This document shows positions 20,287 through 29,365 of a stretch of 36,354 nt of DNA, in pieces. The notes beneath the pieces were generated by a model. The model saw only the letters and a program-made list of their open reading frames with translations, made no database searches and had not been told where the DNA came from. Each line of letters begins with the position of its first letter. Positions within the stretch are counted from its first letter, which is position 1. Made by a program: the position numbers and the translations under genes. This DNA comes from a virus: the IMG/VR virus record IMGVR_UViG_3300036398_002169, positions 1 to 36,354 of that record. One strand, 5' to 3'.

Positions 20287-21342
20287 ATGGCTATTCTTAC
20301 TGAACCCCAACTTAGCGGTCGCGGTCTACGCGAAGATCTGATGGACATGATTGCGCTCGTTGACGCAAAGGACACTCCTTTTACGTCGATGGCTCGCAAA
20401 GGCAGCAAGCCCGGGAATATGTACTTCCGCTGGCAGTCTGACTCGCTTCCTACCCCTCAGGTAGGTGGTGTGGTTGACGGCACGGACGTTTCCACCTACG
20501 ACAACTACGTCGTTGGCTACCGTGCTGAACTCGCGAACTACGCACAGGTGTTCCGCCGTGCAGTGCGCGTGTCCCGCCTCACTCAGGACATCGCTGATGT
20601 CGCAGGTGTGCGTGACGAACTGGCTGACAACGTTAGCAAGGGCATCACTGGCATCAAGCGTGACATGGAAGCGACCTTCACGTCGAACCAGCTCTCGCAG
20701 CAGGACAACGGAACGACTCAGGCCTACCGCACCGCTGGTGTGCAGACCTGGATCAGCACCGCTGGTACTGGAACGCCAACTCCCGGAGACATCCCTTCGA
20801 TCTTCCGTACTCCTTCGACCTCGATCCTCACTGGCGCATCCAGCGGGTTGACGGACGCAGGTGTGCAGGGACTTCTGAAGTCGATCTTCGACCAGACTGG
20901 TCACTACACCAGCTTCGACGCCATCGTCGGAACTGACCTGAAGCGTGCTTTCACCGGCCTGCTCGGAACCACGGCTCTGACCACGGTCAGCAACTCCAGC
21001 AACACGCTTGCTGCCGGTGCTACCAAGGTGCAGACTTTCCAGCGTGACGCTGCGGCTGACACCTTCATCCAGAGCTTGGACGTGTTCCAGGGTGACTTCG
21101 GAACGGTGCGTCTGCATCCTTCCACGTTCATCGGAACCGTGTCCGGCACGACCTGGACGCCAACTCCTTACAAAGGTCTTGTGCTTGACATGAACCTCAT
21201 CGAGGTTCGCTACGGCGGAAACGTCGCTAACGTCACTGCACTGCCAGATTACGGTGGTGGCCCTGCTCGCTTGATCGAAGCAGTTGCTGGCTTGGTTGTC
21301 GGCAACCCGCTCGGCCTCGGGAAATTCGACTACTCCTCCTAG
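20287..21342 (+). CDS. Major capsid protein, SU10/DUF5309-like
   Basis: The product has 351 residues. The start TEPQLSGRGLREDLMDMIAL leads to DAKDTPFTSMARKG and MYFRWQSDSLPTPQ. An HK97-fold-like spine follows with VGYRAELANYAQVFRRAVRV and SRLTQDIADVAGVRDELADN, then KGITGIKRDMEATFTSNQ. The C-terminal half is beta-rich (VLDMNLIEVRYGGNVANV). This pattern matches the DUF5309/SU10 major capsid group. GC-richer codons and strong bias suggest high expression. It is followed by a 288-nt noncoding region with promoter-like repeats. Confidence 0.88.
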   Translation: MAILTEPQLSGRGLREDLMDMIALVDAKDTPFTSMARKGSKPGNMYFRWQSDSLPTPQVGGVVDGTDVSTYDNYVVGYRAELANYAQVFRRAVRVSRLTQDIADVAGVRDELADNVSKGITGIKRDMEATFTSNQLSQQDNGTTQAYRTAGVQTWISTAGTGTPTPGDIPSIFRTPSTSILTGASSGLTDAGVQGLLKSIFDQTGHYTSFDAIVGTDLKRAFTGLLGTTALTTVSNSSNTLAAGATKVQTFQRDAAADTFIQSLDVFQGDFGTVRLHPSTFIGTVSGTTWTPTPYKGLVLDMNLIEVRYGGNVANVTALPDYGGGPARLIEAVAGLVVGNPLGLGKFDYSS

Positions 21343-21428
21343 TAGTTGTTAATCGGTGACACCTACTTTAGTGGTGTATGTGACCGTTCCCGCAGTATAC
21401 TAGGACGGATCGAACGCCGGAAGCCCGC

Positions 21429-21451
21429 TAGGCGTGACACTCTGGAGAGAC
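21429..21451 (+). promoter_or_regulatory. Phage-RNAP-like promoter repeat, copy A
   Basis: TAGGCGTGACACTCT then GGAGAGAC. GTGACACT followed by three bases and GAGAGA closely resembles the SP6-promoter core (GTGACACTATA, then GAAGAG). It lacks two bases (TG) relative to copies B and C. CTCTG/CAGAG around GAGAGA can also form a small hairpin. Confidence 0.5.
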
Positions 21452-21521
21452 AGAGACAACTTTGCGACACCTGCCTCTGGCTCCATGCCGGGGTGCACGG
21501 ACCGGGATTTCTCGGTCGCTG

Positions 21522-21546
21522 TAGTGGTGTGACTAGCTGGAGAGAC
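21522..21546 (+). promoter_or_regulatory. Phage-RNAP-like promoter repeat, copy B
   Basis: TAGTGGTGTGACTAGCT then GGAGAGAC. It shares TAGTGGYGTGAC and GGAGAGAC with copy C, with the same 25-nt total length. The central four bases differ. Confidence 0.5.
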
Positions 21547-21590
21547 AACTGTCGGCAACGGCCATGAATCGTTGTGGGGAACGCACCTCT

Positions 21591-21615
21591 TAGTGGCGTG
21601 ACACCTCGGAGAGAC
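21591..21615 (+). promoter_or_regulatory. Phage-RNAP-like promoter repeat, copy C
   Basis: TAGTGGCGTGACACCTC then GGAGAGAC. It lies 15 nt before ATG 21631, so a transcript starting at GGAGAGAC would have a very short leader. CCTCG/CGGGG around GAGAGA could form a hairpin with one wobble pair. Confidence 0.5.
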
Positions 21616-21630
21616 GGGGACAATTTTACT

Positions 21631-21975
21631 ATGATTACAATCCCTACTGACTTAGTGCCGCAGCTTGAGCAAGAGTTGCGTAAAGGCTGGCAGAAGAACC
21701 GTATTGAAGCGCAGGCTCAAGCCAAGCAAAACGAAAAGATCAATAAGCAGAAGCACAGGTCAATAGAAGGATTGGGTCAGCTTACCGCAAGGATTCCTCC
21801 CACTGCGTATCACTTCTGGGGCCAAAAGCTCGGATATGAGTGTTGGAACGATAAAGCGTTCATGGATGAGTTTTTGCGTGACAATCCCGAGTGTCGAGTC
21901 AATAGTGGAGGGACTAAAGAAATCCACGTTGGCTGGACACCAACCAATGTTCGTTCCCGTACCGTTTATCAATGA
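21631..21975 (+). CDS. Hypothetical protein after capsid (114 aa)
   Basis: The start at ATG 21631 lies just downstream of promoter-like copy C. A basic helical N-terminus (LVPQLEQELRKGWQKNRIEA) precedes GLGQLTARIPPTAYHFWGQK and LGYECWNDKAFMDEFLRDNP. The end is beta-like (IHVGWTPTNVRSRTVYQ). The conserved-looking aromatic-rich core suggests a structured protein. Its place between capsid and adaptor genes suggests a virion role; no family recognised. Its end overlaps the next gene (ATGA). Confidence 0.65.
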   Translation: MITIPTDLVPQLEQELRKGWQKNRIEAQAQAKQNEKINKQKHRSIEGLGQLTARIPPTAYHFWGQKLGYECWNDKAFMDEFLRDNPECRVNSGGTKEIHVGWTPTNVRSRTVYQ

Positions 21976-23180
21976 AGACCGTTCCGTTTAGCGACATTCT
22001 TGCTTCTGTCTGCCAACTTGTTGGTCTGGATCGCGCTACGCTAAACGATAAATCTTTCGGCGCAATACGCGACTTCACAAGTCGCCGGTTGTCGGTTGTG
22101 TGGGATCGTGAAGAGTGGCCTGATGTGCAAAGATACATGTACACATGGCCTGGGATGCCGGTGTCGTCGATTGAGTCCGGGCTAAACATTCTTGCTACGG
22201 AAAGCAACATTCCGCTTTCTACTGAAGATGACCAAGACTTCTTTACCGAAAACGACCTCAACACGAACACGACTCGTGTTAACTTTGACACCAACTTCAA
22301 GCGTATCTACTTGCAAGACTTTTTACACGACAGGTACAAACTTGGTACAGTTGGTGAGTCGTATGTAAAGTTCTTGAACCCGTTCTACGGCTCCGCAGAC
22401 GACGGTCCACTTACTTCAGTTGGCGAGAACCAATATAACTTCACTTACTCAACAGCTACTGACAGCCTTGGCGAATACATCACAAATGTTGTGATTGAGA
22501 CTGAGTTCACTAGCACCAATTACTTCACCTATAACGGCCCGAATTCGCCATTGACGACCAAGGTGTTGTTCATGGACAACCAGCAATTGTTGATCCAAAT
22601 CCCAGAAGGATCATTGCAAGGCTTGGCTATTTATACGAACGACCCAAGGCAGACAACCAAGGCTATTCCGCTGCCATTTATTGCAGAGGACTTTGCCGAT
22701 CAGACTCCGCAGGACTTCGGTGATGACGTTAACTACCTGCGCACCTTTAACACGTCGAAGCAGTTTGTGCAATACAGGCTGACGCCACCGCGCATGTTTG
22801 GCGTGAAGCATGACAACACATCAGTGTACTCCACGGGGTCACAGATTTACTTTGACATTGGCCAAAATAGTGGCAGCTACAGCATTAATGACAAAACCAG
22901 GGCAAGCAATGGCAATTTCTTTTTTGCTACAACAACTGTAATTGCTGGTGTTACACCGGCCAACCAAACCACGGACGTTTGGCAGCAGGTTGAGATTCCA
23001 GCTAGGTTCAGGGATTACTTGGCTAACTCTGTTTCGTCTGACTTTCTTAAGTCTGAAGGCCGCACTGAAGAAGCTGTCGTGCTTGAACAATTGGCTGAGG
23101 CTGCAATCCAGCAACAGATTGACGTTCTTATCCGCCAGCAAGCGCAGAATCAGCGTCTAAACATGGCATACACCTACTAA
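21972..23180 (+). CDS. Head-tail adaptor/connector-like protein
   Basis: The product has 402 residues. The N-terminal helical region (FSDILASVCQLVGLDRATLN, DFTSRRLSVVWDREEWPDVQ) and the C-terminal helical region (PARFRDYLANSVSSDFLKSE then GRTEEAVVLEQLAEAAIQQQ) frame a large beta-rich insert (~60-330) with many Asn/Thr/Gly. Proteins combining an adaptor-like helical bundle with a beta domain connect portal to tail in podoviruses. The gene order after the capsid supports this. It may be a tail tubular protein A equivalent. Certain as a gene; the role is inferred. Confidence 0.6.
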   Translation: MKTVPFSDILASVCQLVGLDRATLNDKSFGAIRDFTSRRLSVVWDREEWPDVQRYMYTWPGMPVSSIESGLNILATESNIPLSTEDDQDFFTENDLNTNTTRVNFDTNFKRIYLQDFLHDRYKLGTVGESYVKFLNPFYGSADDGPLTSVGENQYNFTYSTATDSLGEYITNVVIETEFTSTNYFTYNGPNSPLTTKVLFMDNQQLLIQIPEGSLQGLAIYTNDPRQTTKAIPLPFIAEDFADQTPQDFGDDVNYLRTFNTSKQFVQYRLTPPRMFGVKHDNTSVYSTGSQIYFDIGQNSGSYSINDKTRASNGNFFFATTTVIAGVTPANQTTDVWQQVEIPARFRDYLANSVSSDFLKSEGRTEEAVVLEQLAEAAIQQQIDVLIRQQAQNQRLNMAYTY

Positions 23181-23181
23181 A

Positions 23182-23379
23182 ATGATTACGAGATTTTTAA
23201 GAAAGCGGAATCCAAATGTGGCGCTTGATGTAAACAAAAACTTTGCCCGCATTCAAGTCAGAGGCAATTCTCAGACATTTCAGTATAAAAAGACGGACAT
23301 TCCAATTTCTGCTAGAATATTGACACAGGCAGATGATTTTCTTAATACTGAAGCTAGTCAGCGCATTAACATTGGATAA
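23182..23379 (+). CDS. Small hypothetical virion-region protein (65 aa)
   Basis: ATG 1 nt after the preceding stop. The product is basic with an N-terminal helix (MITRFLRKRNPNVALDVNKN) and a beta-like middle (ARIQVRGNSQTFQYKKTDIP), ending RINIG. Codons are AT-rich. The compact position between adaptor and fibre genes suggests a structural accessory protein; no family recognised. Confidence 0.52.
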   Translation: MITRFLRKRNPNVALDVNKNFARIQVRGNSQTFQYKKTDIPISARILTQADDFLNTEASQRINIG

Positions 23380-23382
23380 TCC

Positions 23383-24375
23383 ATGAGCATCAAAATTTCT
23401 AACCTTCCAGCAGCCGTTGCTGTAAACAATGAGGATCTTGTTCCGATTGTCCAGAATGGTGTTACCAAAAGAGCAACAGCAGTTTTGGTGCGGCCAGCTT
23501 ATGGAACTACCGCTAATACCGCCTGCGAGGGGAACGATGCTCGTTTAAGTGATTCTCGCACGCCAACTGGTGCCGCAAGCGGTGATTTGACTGGCAACTA
23601 TCCCGGCCCTGCACTGACGACGACTGGAGTTGTTGCGCTTACTTACGGGTCAGCAGGCGAAGTTGGTCAGTTCACGGTAGATAACAAGGGGCGCATCACA
23701 AGCGCGGCTGCTGTTGCAATTACGCCTGCCGCCATCGGTGCGCTCGCAACATCACAGCTTGGATCAAACGTCTCGACGTTCTTGACTACGCCATCGAGCG
23801 CAAATTTAGCTGCCGCGCTTACAGATGAAGTTGGCAGCGGATCAGTTGTGTTTGCAAGCGGAGTTGTTGGATCTGGGTCTGCTGTACTTGCAAGCGGAGT
23901 TGTTGGATCTGGGTCTGCTGTACTTGCAAGCGGAGTTGTTGGATCTGGGTCTGCTGTGCTTGCAAACGGAGTTGTTGGATCTGGGTCTGCTGTGCTTGAT
24001 ACAAGCCCAACGATTGCAACGCCTACAATTTCGACTCCTACTATCAACGGGTACATTGAAGGAAACTCCGATATCGGCGTTGTGGGGGCATCTGCGACCC
24101 TTAGCATTGCCAGCAGCACCGTGCTTACTGCCACCCTTACAGCCTCAACGGCATGTACGTTTACAATGCCTCCAGTAGGTGCTGGAAAGTCATTTGTGCT
24201 TTACTTAAAACAAGCACCAACAACAGGAAATGGAACAGCTACGTTTACGGGTGTTGCTTGGCCCGGTGGAGCTGCACCAGTAATGACTGCCACAGCTGCA
24301 AGGCTTGATATATTTTCCTTTGTTTCTGATGGAGTGAAGTGGTATGGGAATTTTGCCAAAAACTACACTTATTAA
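23383..24375 (+). CDS. Tail fibre protein with 12-aa tandem repeats
   Basis: The product has 330 residues. The N-terminus MSIKISNLPAAVAVNNEDLV is the common fibre-attachment start (IKISxLP). A GDLTGNYPGPALTTTGV segment follows, typical of trimeric fibres, then four copies of the 12-aa unit ASGVVGSGSAVL (~158-205). The C-terminal beta domain (LTASTACTFTMPPVGAGKSF) resembles small carbohydrate-binding or trimer tips. It probably binds the host surface. Its stop overlaps the next ATG. Confidence 0.8.
   Translation: MSIKISNLPAAVAVNNEDLVPIVQNGVTKRATAVLVRPAYGTTANTACEGNDARLSDSRTPTGAASGDLTGNYPGPALTTTGVVALTYGSAGEVGQFTVDNKGRITSAAAVAITPAAIGALATSQLGSNVSTFLTTPSSANLAAALTDEVGSGSVVFASGVVGSGSAVLASGVVGSGSAVLASGVVGSGSAVLANGVVGSGSAVLDTSPTIATPTISTPTINGYIEGNSDIGVVGASATLSIASSTVLTATLTASTACTFTMPPVGAGKSFVLYLKQAPTTGNGTATFTGVAWPGGAAPVMTATAARLDIFSFVSDGVKWYGNFAKNYTY
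23854..23997 (+). repeat. Four tandem 36-bp repeats inside tail fibre gene
   Basis: Unit GCAAGCGGAGTTGTTGGATC plus 16 nt, repeated four times at 23854, 23890, 23926 and 23962 with one or two base changes (GTACTT/GTGCTT, GCAAGC/GCAAAC). In-frame, it encodes ASGVVGSGSAVL repeats. High identity suggests recent expansion or slippage, which would change fibre length. Confidence 0.92.
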
Positions 24376-25232
24376 TGTTTGCCAAAGCATTTAATCTATT
24401 TGCAGGTCAGGCAGTGCAGTCTACTGCAATTAATGCATTACTTGTAGCAGGCGGCGCTTCGGGCGGCCAGTTTATTAATGGTGGTGGCGGCGGGGCAGGC
24501 GGCGTCTTTGTTGCAAGCGCGTTTACTGTTCCAGTTGGAGTTTCGTTGAATGTATTTATTGGGGCAGGCGGAACGTCGGTTGATTCAGGCGATGGAGTTG
24601 CAGGGAGTAATTCTTCATTTTTTCAGTACGAAGTTGCTGGCGGTGGTGGTGGAGCGGCTGGAACTTGGAGCTTTAGCGGAGATGGGGTTGCTGGAGGATC
24701 TGGAGGTGGAGGCGCACTTGGGCAAGTAACTGGCACTGGTGGGCCGGGAGGTCTAGGAAACACCCCTTCACTAAGTCCATCTCAAGGAAATAACGGCGGA
24801 GCTGGGGCTGCCAGCGGCCAATGCGGTGGCGGTGGCGGAGCTGGAGCAGTTGGATCCGCCGCAACAACATCGGCTGGAGGAGCTGGGGGCGCAGGAAGAT
24901 CTGTGACAATTGGTGGAGTTGCAGAAACATTTGCTGGCGGAGGCGGCGGCGGAGCTACCACAACAACTTCTGGGGCAGGCGGAACGGGAGGTGGAGGCGC
25001 TGGTGGAAAGTCTGGATCTCCTAACGGAGTAAATGGCACTGCAAATACTGGCGGTGGAGGCGGCGGAGCAGGTAATAATCAAACCGGAGTGGCTGCGGGC
25101 ACTGGCGGAAGCGGCAAAATTGTAATTTACTACTCAGGCGCACAACGTGCAACAGGTGGAGCAGTTACTACATCTGGAGGGGTTACCAAGCACACATTTA
25201 TCACCTCTGGAACAATTACATTTACTTCGTAA
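24375..25232 (+). CDS. Glycine-rich tail fibre/tip protein
   Basis: The start at ATG 24375 overlaps the previous TAA. The product has 285 residues. After a short N-terminus (MFAKAFNLFAGQAVQSTAIN), the protein is very Gly-rich with GGGGGAGG-type runs interleaved with beta segments (VFVASAFTVPVGVSLNVFIG). It ends with a short domain (KIVIYYSGAQRATGG, THTF-like KHTFITSGTITF). Poly-glycine tips of this kind occur in phage receptor-binding adhesins. It probably forms the distal host-binding part or a fibre partner. Confidence 0.72.
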   Translation: MFAKAFNLFAGQAVQSTAINALLVAGGASGGQFINGGGGGAGGVFVASAFTVPVGVSLNVFIGAGGTSVDSGDGVAGSNSSFFQYEVAGGGGGAAGTWSFSGDGVAGGSGGGGALGQVTGTGGPGGLGNTPSLSPSQGNNGGAGAASGQCGGGGGAGAVGSAATTSAGGAGGAGRSVTIGGVAETFAGGGGGGATTTTSGAGGTGGGGAGGKSGSPNGVNGTANTGGGGGGAGNNQTGVAAGTGGSGKIVIYYSGAQRATGGAVTTSGGVTKHTFITSGTITFTS

Positions 25233-25273
25233 GTACACATTAATAGTATTGCTGTTGCAGTACACTTAAAGCT

Positions 25274-28200
25274 ATGCCAGACATCAAGATCTCACAACTT
25301 CCTGTAGCAAGCATTGTTAATGACAATGACATTGTTGTCTTAAACCAAGGGGGCGACACAAAGACCGCTGCAAAGAGCCTTATTGTTGCTGGACTAGCAA
25401 CAACAGCCCAAATATCTGGACTCAATAGCGCACAGGTCGAAGCCCTAGCGTCAGCACAGATTGCTGCCATCACGCCTGCTTCAATTGGAGCTGTAGCAAC
25501 TAGTGATGTCATTGCTATCAGCAAAGGCGGAACTGGAGCGACAGACGCTGTTAGTGCGCTGACCAACCTTGGCGGGATTACTTCCGCTCAAGTGCCTGCG
25601 TTTGATACGCAACAGCTAAATGCTTATGTGCTCAAGTCTGGCTCGACGATGGAAGGTCGCCTTGTCATGGCGGCAACCACAGATCAACCAAAAGCCAACA
25701 TTGGCAGTGCTTTGCCTAGTGCTACAGTAAACTCGACTATTGGCGGCGACCTTTGGATTAGCGATCAAAGCAAACTTACATTTTCTCCAACCACAGGAAC
25801 TGCTGTGGCTGTTGCTGGGCTTACTCAATCCAACCAATTTAATCAGCAGCAAACCATTGGCGCTGGCACAGCGGTAACCTCGCTTGTGGTTAATCCAAGC
25901 AGCACAGGTCGGGCAGCAACTTTTGCGGCAAACAGCACTGTTCCTGCTGTTGCAATTACACAGAGCGGCACAGGTGCTGCGTTGTCCGTGGATAGCAAAG
26001 GAATCTTGTTTTACGACAACACGACTCAGTCTGGAGCAACCCGTCATTACGCAGTAGACTTAGCTGCCACATCGAATCAAGCCGGGACTTCCAATACGGG
26101 AGTTACACCAAACACATTTACTTACTCTACTACTAGTGGTGTACAAGTTGATCTTGTTTCGATTTCTGTTGGCACCCTTTTGCTTTTTACTGCACAGGCT
26201 GATCCAAAGCAGAATGGGCCTTGGATTGCAACTACCGCAAATGTCTCTGGAGTGTCTGGGTTTGTTTTAACTCGCCCAACTTGGTTTAGTGGAGCAATTG
26301 GACAAGCAGTCACAATCAGTGTTGGTCAAGGCAACACAAGGTCTGGATACATTTACACCTGTGGGAAAGCCACAAACGGGTTAATTACTGTTGGGTCTAG
26401 TGATATCGTTGTTTCAGCTGTTAACTACAACCAGAACGCGCTTACTACAGCGCAGATTACGGGATTTGCGACCACGGCACAGCTTGGTGGCTACGCGACC
26501 ACTTCGCAGATTGTTGGGATTGCCTTCACCTCACAGTTGTCTGGCTTTGCCACAACGACACAGCTTGAAGGCTACGCAACCACAACGCAGATTAGCACGC
26601 TTCAGCCTGCACTGACATCTGCCGCGCCACTTGCGCTTTCGCAGGGTGGAACCGGGGCAACGACTGCGGTCGCTGCGTTGTCTAATCTCGGGGCACTGTC
26701 TGCTACGGCTGCTGCTGGCGGAGATCTGTCTGGCAACTACCCGAACCCAACGGTGGCAAAGCTGCAAGGTATTTCTGTCACCAACGCAACTCCGCTCGAT
26801 GGGCAGGTGCTACAGTACGACACGGCAACGTCAACTTGGATAGCGGGAGCAGTGCCAAATGGTGGATCTGGTGGTGGAGGACAGATGTTCTTCTTCAACT
26901 ACAATACGGCAGCAGACGCTCCAACAACTGGCCTGCCAACAACGCCAACGATTGTTAAAGAACTTGGACGTGTATCAGACACGACTGGAACTAGTTATAC
27001 ATCTGGTGATTTGTCTACAACTGGATATGACCTAGTAGTCCACTTTGTCACTGACGTTCTTGATCCGAATATCACAGCCATTCCAGCCGGGCTGTTTGAC
27101 TTCAACTTCTGGGCGTCATCAACTGGAACTACGTCAAATGAGACAATCGTCCAACTTAAGGTCTTCAAGTATGACGGCACGACTGCAACACTACTTGCCA
27201 CATCAGACGACATCTCGATTTACGATCCAACGGTAACCGCACAGTACATCGCTTCGGTGGTATTGCCGCAGACAACTGTTGCGCTCAATGATCGTTTGTA
27301 CATCCAGTTCTTAGGGAAAGCCACACAGAACAATAAGACGATCACGTTTAACTTTGGCGCAACACAGCCTTCGCACGTTCACACAACTATCCCATCTGTG
27401 GGCGGCAATGGCCTCGTAAAGGTCATCAATGGCGTGTTCCAGTCTCCAGCATCGAAGCTACTGAATGAAGATGTAGCTACCAACGCGGCTATCTCGCTGA
27501 GTAAGCTAGCCATGTCTGAAGTAAGTGTCCTTGCAGGGAACGGCTTGACTGGTGGCGGAGATCTTTCGACAAGTCGAACGCTTGCACTAGCTACTACTGG
27601 GATCTCTGCCATCACCGCAGGGTCATCCTCGGTAGTGCCTGTTATTACGACCAACATCTACGGTCAAATCACCGCACTTACGACTGAGGCTATTGCTGTT
27701 GGCGGATCTGGCACGGTAACGTCCATTACGGCTGGCACGGGCCTCACAGGCGGCACGATCACGACAGACGGCATCATTGCCCTTGAGACTGCTGGGCCGG
27801 GTGTGTTGACGAACGTAGGCTCCAGCGCAGCGGTGCCAGTCATTAGCGTGGACGCTTACGGTCGCATCAGCGCACTTGAGACGGCTTCCTTGTCGCAGCT
27901 TGGCGCTGGCACAGTGACGAGCATTGCGATGACTAGCCAAGTGTCTGGCCTGTCATTTACACCAACAAGCGCAATCACTGACAATGGCACGTTCAACCTG
28001 ACTGGTGTGCTGGACATCAGCAATGGTGGCACAGGCGCTACAACGGCTGTAGCAGCCTTGAGCAACCTCGGTGGCATCACTACTGACGCACTGTCTGGGT
28101 ACGCTTCTACGAGCCAATTGGCGGCCTATCAGCCTGCACTTACGACGGCTGCTCCGCTTGCGATTAGCCAAGGTGGAACTGGGGCAATCACCGGCGATGA

Positions 28201-29362
28201 TGCACTGAAAAACCTTGGCAGTTCATTGCATTATGTGACACTGCGGACAGGAAACGCACAGACGCCATTGGCTGTATCTGGATCATATACGGCAACATGG
28301 TCTACAGGATCAACAACAGTGACCCTAGCAACTGGAGACACATCACTGTTTTCGCAAGGTAACACCTTTGGCGCTGGAGGACTTGCTGGCACAGCAATTG
28401 TCTCGATCACAAATTCAACTCAATTTGTCGTCAACGCAAGTCCATCCACAACGCAAGCAACGGCGGCTGCTATTACGGTTTTTGCAACCACGCCAACGAC
28501 ATTTACGTATGCCCCAGGGGTACAACCGCCAAATGATGGCTATTCAACAGTTGTTGGTGACGTTATTGCATTTAGCTCTCAAACGCCAACTCCAACAAAT
28601 GGGCCTTGGGTATGCACTGTTGCAGGTGATGTAGGAGTATCGCAGGTAATGACAAGGCCAGCTTGGTTTACTGGCTCCGCTGCGCCAATTCTGGTGCAGT
28701 CTTTAAAGGGCAATACCGCACAAGGCAACATCACTGCAATTACTTCAGCAACTGGCAGCAATAATGACATTCAAGTTGGATTGCAGGGGCTTGGGTCGCA
28801 TTTGATTTACCAGCGCGGGACTGTTCCAACGCTAACTTCAAACACATTCAGTGGTCGTCAAACATTTGCGGCAAACACTGCAAGTGTAAATCCAGTTAGC
28901 TTTAGCACGGCAGCGGCTACATTGCTGTCCACGCGCCAGCTTGGTGCGATTGAGTGGGATAACCGCCAGCTCTACATCACTTCGTCCACGCAGTTTGCTT
29001 TGCTTAACCGCAACCCAATTGCTACGGCTACGGTGCTGATCAACGCGCAGACTGACACTACCTACACGGTTACGGATATTGCAGGCGGCTCGGATGCAGG
29101 TAAGCTGATTACCGCAAGCAATGCTTCGCCGATTACGATTAGCATCCCAACGGACGCTACGGCTAATGCCAACTTCCCTATCGGCACGCAAATCCTTGTG
29201 ATGCAGCTTGGCGCTGGTCAAGTGACAGTTTCGGCGGTTACTCCGGGGACGACTGCTGTAAACGGCAAGAACGGTTTAAAGACTTCTGGACAATACGCAA
29301 TCATTTCGCTAATCAAAGTGGCTGCAAATAGCTGGATCGTTGGCGGCGATGCAACAACGTAA
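25274..29362 (+). CDS. Large tail fibre protein (1362 aa)
   Basis: The N-terminus MPDIKISQLPVASIVNDNDI is paralogous to the smaller fibre (IKISxLP). The body has several SKGGTGAT/SQGGTGATTAVAALSNL units (~84, ~457, ~917, ~965), a run of ATTAQLGGYATTSQI-type 11-12-aa repeats (~398-445), and two related modules with NGPW...TRPxWFxG (~310 and ~1115). GGDLSGNYPNPTVAKLQGI is a fibre-shaft motif. The C-terminus ends in a beta sandwich (LVMQLGAGQVTVSAVTPGTT). It is the longest gene in the window and probably the main receptor-binding or long fibre. Confidence 0.85.
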   Translation: MPDIKISQLPVASIVNDNDIVVLNQGGDTKTAAKSLIVAGLATTAQISGLNSAQVEALASAQIAAITPASIGAVATSDVIAISKGGTGATDAVSALTNLGGITSAQVPAFDTQQLNAYVLKSGSTMEGRLVMAATTDQPKANIGSALPSATVNSTIGGDLWISDQSKLTFSPTTGTAVAVAGLTQSNQFNQQQTIGAGTAVTSLVVNPSSTGRAATFAANSTVPAVAITQSGTGAALSVDSKGILFYDNTTQSGATRHYAVDLAATSNQAGTSNTGVTPNTFTYSTTSGVQVDLVSISVGTLLLFTAQADPKQNGPWIATTANVSGVSGFVLTRPTWFSGAIGQAVTISVGQGNTRSGYIYTCGKATNGLITVGSSDIVVSAVNYNQNALTTAQITGFATTAQLGGYATTSQIVGIAFTSQLSGFATTTQLEGYATTTQISTLQPALTSAAPLALSQGGTGATTAVAALSNLGALSATAAAGGDLSGNYPNPTVAKLQGISVTNATPLDGQVLQYDTATSTWIAGAVPNGGSGGGGQMFFFNYNTAADAPTTGLPTTPTIVKELGRVSDTTGTSYTSGDLSTTGYDLVVHFVTDVLDPNITAIPAGLFDFNFWASSTGTTSNETIVQLKVFKYDGTTATLLATSDDISIYDPTVTAQYIASVVLPQTTVALNDRLYIQFLGKATQNNKTITFNFGATQPSHVHTTIPSVGGNGLVKVINGVFQSPASKLLNEDVATNAAISLSKLAMSEVSVLAGNGLTGGGDLSTSRTLALATTGISAITAGSSSVVPVITTNIYGQITALTTEAIAVGGSGTVTSITAGTGLTGGTITTDGIIALETAGPGVLTNVGSSAAVPVISVDAYGRISALETASLSQLGAGTVTSIAMTSQVSGLSFTPTSAITDNGTFNLTGVLDISNGGTGATTAVAALSNLGGITTDALSGYASTSQLAAYQPALTTAAPLAISQGGTGAITGDDALKNLGSSLHYVTLRTGNAQTPLAVSGSYTATWSTGSTTVTLATGDTSLFSQGNTFGAGGLAGTAIVSITNSTQFVVNASPSTTQATAAAITVFATTPTTFTYAPGVQPPNDGYSTVVGDVIAFSSQTPTPTNGPWVCTVAGDVGVSQVMTRPAWFTGSAAPILVQSLKGNTAQGNITAITSATGSNNDIQVGLQGLGSHLIYQRGTVPTLTSNTFSGRQTFAANTASVNPVSFSTAAATLLSTRQLGAIEWDNRQLYITSSTQFALLNRNPIATATVLINAQTDTTYTVTDIAGGSDAGKLITASNASPITISIPTDATANANFPIGTQILVMQLGAGQVTVSAVTPGTTAVNGKNGLKTSGQYAIISLIKVAANSWIVGGDATT

Positions 29363-29365
29363 TTT

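Larger units (their letters stand above)
21343..21630. other. Intergenic region after capsid with repeated promoter-like units
   Basis: No convincing gene lies here. Besides three full repeat units, it contains fragments: GTGACACCT (21356-21364), TAGTGGTGT (21369-21377, within a possible ACACC/GGTGT hairpin 21359-21377) and a GACCG/CGGTC hairpin (~21499-21516). The repeats suggest a regulatory region controlling the downstream head-tail and fibre genes. Confidence 0.6.

Noticed and set aside
20326-21117. Long antisense ORF (263 aa) within capsid gene
   Set aside because: Shadow frame caused by codon bias of the highly expressed capsid gene.
23854-23997. CRISPR-like array
   Set aside because: Repeats are directly tandem without spacers and are in-frame coding.
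25274-29362. Diversity-generating retroelement target in fibre genes
   Set aside because: No reverse transcriptase, template repeat or adenine-biased variable repeat seen; internal repeats are ordinary fibre-shaft repeats.
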